Program-made: the position numbers and the translations under genes
Source: Desulfosudis oleivorans Hxd3
Lineage (GTDB): Bacteria; Desulfobacterota; Desulfobacteria; Desulfobacterales; Desulfosudaceae
DNA length: 64,000 bases
Assembly: GCF_000018405.1 (NCBI RefSeq)
Contig: NC_009943.1
Span: forward strand, 3,785,001-3,849,000
Reading direction: 5' to 3'
Part shown: positions 62,239-64,000 of the stretch, in pieces
Layout: each line of letters begins with the position of its first letter
How positions within the stretch are numbered: position 1 is the first letter of the stretch
Notes under the pieces: model-generated
What the model was told of the DNA's origin: nothing
Database searches by the model: none
The model's input: the letters and a program-made list of their open reading frames with translations, nothing else

Positions 62239-62280
62239 ATCGAAATCGGGATCGAAATCGGGATCGAAATCGATTGCGAC
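62239..62280. repeat. hexamer array H9
   Basis: In-phase GAAATC, GGGATC, GAAATC, GGGATC, GAAATC, GATTGC: two unit types alternate, unlike the runs of one type in H2. Confidence 0.85.
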
Positions 62281-62301
62281 ACCGGAAGCGAGGCCCACTG
62301 C

Positions 62302-62335
62302 GTCATTGAGAGGAGTGGAAGCGACGAAGCAATCT
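62302..62335. repeat. GTCATTG..GAAGCAATC repeat B3
   Basis: A diverged copy of the B family: GTCATTGAGAGGAGTGG followed by AAGCGACGAAGCAATC. Confidence 0.7.
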
Positions 62336-62372
62336 TTGTCAAAATACGTAGCCATGAGGTCGCTTGCGTTCT

Positions 62373-62441
62373 GTTTGTAGTGACGCCGTAAGGCGTTTAA
62401 AAACCGGACAGCCCCGATGCCCTTACGGGCACACTACAAAC
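62373..62441. repeat. 69-bp REP/MITE-like element A4
   Basis: Full copy in the same orientation as A1: GTTTGTAGTG, hairpin ACGCC-GTAA-GGCGT, hairpin TGCCC-TTAC-GGGCA, CACTACAAAC; exactly 69 bp. Confidence 0.9.
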
Positions 62442-62464
62442 GGGGAGTTTCGCCCGCACCGTGG

Positions 62465-62498
62465 GTCATTGCGAGGAGCGAAAGCGACGAAGCAATCT
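62465..62498. repeat. GTCATTGCGAG..GAAGCAATC repeat B4
   Basis: GTCATTGCGAGGAGCGAAAG followed by CGACGAAGCAATC, the best-preserved B copy. Confidence 0.78.
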
Positions 62499-62538
62499 TG
62501 ACCATTTAAAATCGATCTTTCTTAAAGTGTTTTTCAGT

Positions 62539-62566
62539 GTACTTTTCTTGGCGGCAAGAAAAGTAC
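62539..62566. repeat. perfect hairpin repeat C2
   Basis: Identical over all 28 bases to C1 at 7991-8018, with a 12-bp stem and GCGG loop. Confidence 0.9.
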
Positions 62567-62593
62567 AATGGAAAGCAATGTAAAGGTGGAGAA

Positions 62594-62634
62594 TCAATTT
62601 TATGCTGGATTACCCGGTCAAGCCGGGTAATGAC
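62594..62634. repeat. hairpin repeat F2 (inverted)
   Basis: TCAATTTTATGCTGG then ATTACCCGG-TCAAG-CCGGGTAAT-GAC; the inverted relative of F1, with the stem sequence changed on both sides so pairing is kept. Confidence 0.7.
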
Positions 62635-62664
62635 GAACAGGAAAAGCCCGGCAGCGCATGAACT

Positions 62665-62722
62665 TCGATTACGAGCACGAGCACGTGCTCGAGGAAGATT
62701 GAGAGTAAGAGTAAGAGAAGGG
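62665..62722. repeat. hexamer array H10 (GATTAC, GAGCAC and GAGTAA units)
   Basis: GATTAC, GAGCAC, GAGCAC, then an inverted GTGCTC, and further on GAGTAA, GAGTAA, GAG. Like H4 it joins the GAT- and GAG-type units. Confidence 0.78.
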
Positions 62723-62744
62723 ATATCGAATATGCCCGGCCGAA

Positions 62745-62770
62745 AAACGCCTGACGGCGTCACTACAAAC
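62745..62770. repeat. half copy of the 69-bp element (A5)
   Basis: Only the ACGCC-TGAC-GGCGT hairpin and the terminal CACTACAAAC remain. Confidence 0.78.
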
Positions 62771-62803
62771 ACAATGTAAATTACTGCTGTTGCAGGCGGG
62801 TGG

Positions 62804-62842
62804 AATCGATTTCGATACCGATAGCGATACCGATAGCGATTA
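62804..62842. repeat. hexamer array H11
   Basis: GATTTC, GATACC, GATAGC, GATACC, GATAGC, GATTAT in phase, ending 6 nt before the GGGAGAGG ribosome-binding site of the ubiA-like gene. Confidence 0.85.
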
Positions 62843-62858
62843 TAAGGGAGAGGTATTT

Positions 62859-63731
62859 GTGGTGACTCGACATATAGTTACGTATGGGAAAATGATAAAG
62901 TTTTCCCATACGATATTTGCTCTGCCCTTTGCTCTGTCTGCGGTGCTGCTGGCTTTGCGGGAGCATCCGGTCTCTTCGGCATGGCCGGTGTTGTGGATCG
63001 TGCTGGCCATGGTGGGAGCGCGGTCGGCGGCCATGGGATTCAACCGCATTGTGGATGCCCGGTTTGACGCCAAAAACCCGCGCACGGCGGGCCGGGAGAT
63101 TCCAGCGGGAAAAATTTCGCTGCTGTCGGCCGGACTGTTTGTGGGGCTTTCCTCTGCGCTTTTTGTCTTTTCCGCGGCCATGTTGAATCCGCTGTGCTTT
63201 TATTTTTCATTTCCGGTGCTGGTGCTGCTGCTTTCCTATTCGTTTACCAAGCGGTTTACCATGTTCTGCCATCTCTACCTGGGGTTTGTGATCTCCCTGG
63301 CGCCCCTGGGGGCCTGGATGGCGGTCACCGGTGAATTTTCCTGGCGGATTGCCGTTCTGTCAGCTGCCCTGCTGACCTATATTGCGGGGTTTGACATCAT
63401 CTACGCCTGCCAGGACACGACCTTTGACCGCGACACCGGGCTCTTTTCCATGCCGGCCCGGATCGGGGTGCGCGCCAGCCTGCATCTTTCTTCCCTGCTT
63501 CACGTTTTTTCCACTGCCGCTTTTGTGGCCCTGCTGTTTGTATTTGACCTGAACGTGATATATCTTATAACTGTTATCATGATCGCTACCCTGTATGTGA
63601 TAGAGCATGTTGTGGCCCGGCCGGGAAAGCCCGAGGCGATTCAGATGGCCTTTTTCAATATCAACGGCGTTATTTCGATTTTGCTGTTTTGCGGCATTGC
63701 CGCGGACCTTATGGTGGAAAAATGGTTATGA
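62859..63731 (+). CDS. UbiA-family polyprenyltransferase (menaquinone/ubiquinone-type)
   Basis: A 290-residue protein with about nine membrane helices, from a GTG at 62859 with GGGAGAGG upstream. Prenyl-diphosphate-binding aspartates are in NRIVDARFDAKNPRTAGR (about 65-82) and DIIYACQDTTFDRDTGL (about 185-201). UbiA enzymes prenylate 4-hydroxybenzoate or related acids. A sulfate reducer would be expected to use menaquinone, so it may act as MqnP of the futalosine route; this is inferred. It overlaps the ubiX-like gene by ATGA. The frame to 62790 reads a hexamer repeat and is rejected. Confidence 0.88.
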   Translation: MVTRHIVTYGKMIKFSHTIFALPFALSAVLLALREHPVSSAWPVLWIVLAMVGARSAAMGFNRIVDARFDAKNPRTAGREIPAGKISLLSAGLFVGLSSALFVFSAAMLNPLCFYFSFPVLVLLLSYSFTKRFTMFCHLYLGFVISLAPLGAWMAVTGEFSWRIAVLSAALLTYIAGFDIIYACQDTTFDRDTGLFSMPARIGVRASLHLSSLLHVFSTAAFVALLFVFDLNVIYLITVIMIATLYVIEHVVARPGKPEAIQMAFFNINGVISILLFCGIAADLMVEKWL

Positions 63732-64000
63732 AAAAAATCGTGGTGGGCATCAGCGGCGCGTCCGGCGCCATTTACGCGGTGCGACTGCTTGCGGCCCTGG
63801 CGGCGTGTCCGGTGCATGTTTATCTGATTGTCTCGGACACCGGGGCCGAGCTGTTGAAAATGGAGACCGGTATTGAGGCCCCCGGCCTTGAGGCGTGGCT
63901 TTCTCAAAACACCGCCTTTCACAAGGAGGCCCGGATTTCCGTGTGCGGCATTGGCGATTTTTACACGCCCCCGGCCAGCGGATCGTTTCTCCATGACGGC
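63728..64000 (+). CDS. ubiX: UbiX-like flavin prenyltransferase, partial (cut by right edge)
   Basis: Ninety-one residues are visible, from an ATG overlapping the ubiA-like stop. MKKIVVGISGASGAIYAVRL is the UbiX start, with the flavin-binding GASG, and VYLIVSDTGAELLKMETG follows. UbiX makes prenylated FMN for the UbiD decarboxylases used in quinone or aromatic-acid metabolism. Gene order ubiA-ubiX fits a quinone operon continuing beyond the window. About half the protein is missing. Confidence 0.93.
   Translation, partial: MKKIVVGISGASGAIYAVRLLAALAACPVHVYLIVSDTGAELLKMETGIEAPGLEAWLSQNTAFHKEARISVCGIGDFYTPPASGSFLHDG

Larger units (their letters stand above)
62219..62858. other. intergenic repeat island 4 (no gene)
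   Basis: About 640 bases without a gene, the densest repeat island. In order it holds H9, B3, A4, B4, C2, F2, H10, half-element A5 and H11. The final array runs into the upstream region of the ubiA-like gene. Confidence 0.85.

Noticed and set aside
62790-62858. N-terminal extension of the ubiA-like frame
   Set aside because: It translates the hexamer array into Asp-Thr-Asp-Ser repeats; the GTG at 62859 has a good ribosome-binding site and the family start.
62219-62858. tRNA or other structured RNA gene in the repeat islands
   Set aside because: The hairpins are short repeats; no cloverleaf with a TTCGA arm and acceptor stem was found in any gap.

Overview
The window (roughly 55-60% GC, ordinary proteobacterial gene layout) most likely comes from a mesophilic, complete-oxidising sulfate reducer of the Desulfobacterales (Desulfococcus/Desulfosarcina-like). 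The reasons are a complete bacterial-type CO dehydrogenase/acetyl-CoA synthase operon, a periplasmic tetrahaem cytochrome c3, an archaeal-type DhnA-family aldolase, a BadF/HgdC-type activase, a Gram-negative LPS assembly gene (lptD) and UbiA/UbiX-like quinone genes. The organism assignment is inferred from gene content, not from a database search.

Layout. 1-2.6 kb (minus): dapF-leuC-leuD, with leuD cut by the left edge. 2.7-7.6 kb (plus): a run of an HgdC-like activase, a hydantoinase/oxoprolinase-like ATPase, a histone-deacetylase-fold protein and the EF-P lysyl-transferase EpmA. 8.3-11.3 kb: alpha/beta hydrolase, AbrB/PIN toxin-antitoxin pair, and an orphan TRAP-type solute receptor. 11.6-16.4 kb (minus): purine permease, cytochrome c3, tatC-tatB, moaC, moaE-like and mobA. 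16.7-22.9 kb (plus): PilZ protein, pyrE, a GNAT-deacetylase fusion, a secreted phosphatase and an antiporter-RCK-EIIA fusion, which converges on a ClC channel (23.0-25.1 kb). 25.6-33.9 kb (minus): acsD-acsA-acsB-acsC-acsE. 34.3-41.2 kb (minus): DhnA aldolase, BioB-like radical SAM enzyme, methyltransferase, hydrolase, RNase D, lipoprotein and diguanylate cyclase. 41.4-47.0 kb (plus): thrS, pyrR, a MoaB/MogA-like protein, an AT-rich orphan gene and an acyl-CoA ligase. 47.4-60.6 kb (minus): a gene for 60 residues, lptD, HU, holB, ricT, metG and then kdnA-kdnB, a giant 1190-residue GlmS-like protein and a small membrane protein. 60.8-64 kb (plus): rmuC, a ubiA-like gene, and ubiX cut by the right edge.

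How the genes fit together. The acs operon would run the carbonyl branch of the Wood-Ljungdahl pathway. Tat export plus molybdopterin genes would serve exported Mo/W oxidoreductases such as formate dehydrogenase, whose electrons cytochrome c3 could carry. kdnAB next to a giant glutamine-amidotransferase/SIS protein, near lptD, points to amino-sugar (Kdo8N) modification of the LPS core.

The least explained parts are the giant GlmS-like protein inside the kdnAB operon, the acetyltransferase-deacetylase fusion, a DapF homologue lacking both catalytic cysteines, the 178-residue Ala/Lys/Glu tail on AcsD, and an unusual density of intergenic repeats. At least six repeat families recur: period-6 GATNNC/GAGTAA arrays at eleven loci, a 69-bp element with 10-bp terminal inverted repeats, a ~120-bp and a 181-bp MITE-like element, and several short hairpin families. 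They often cluster together in 'repeat islands'. No tRNA, rRNA, CRISPR array or transposase gene was found.
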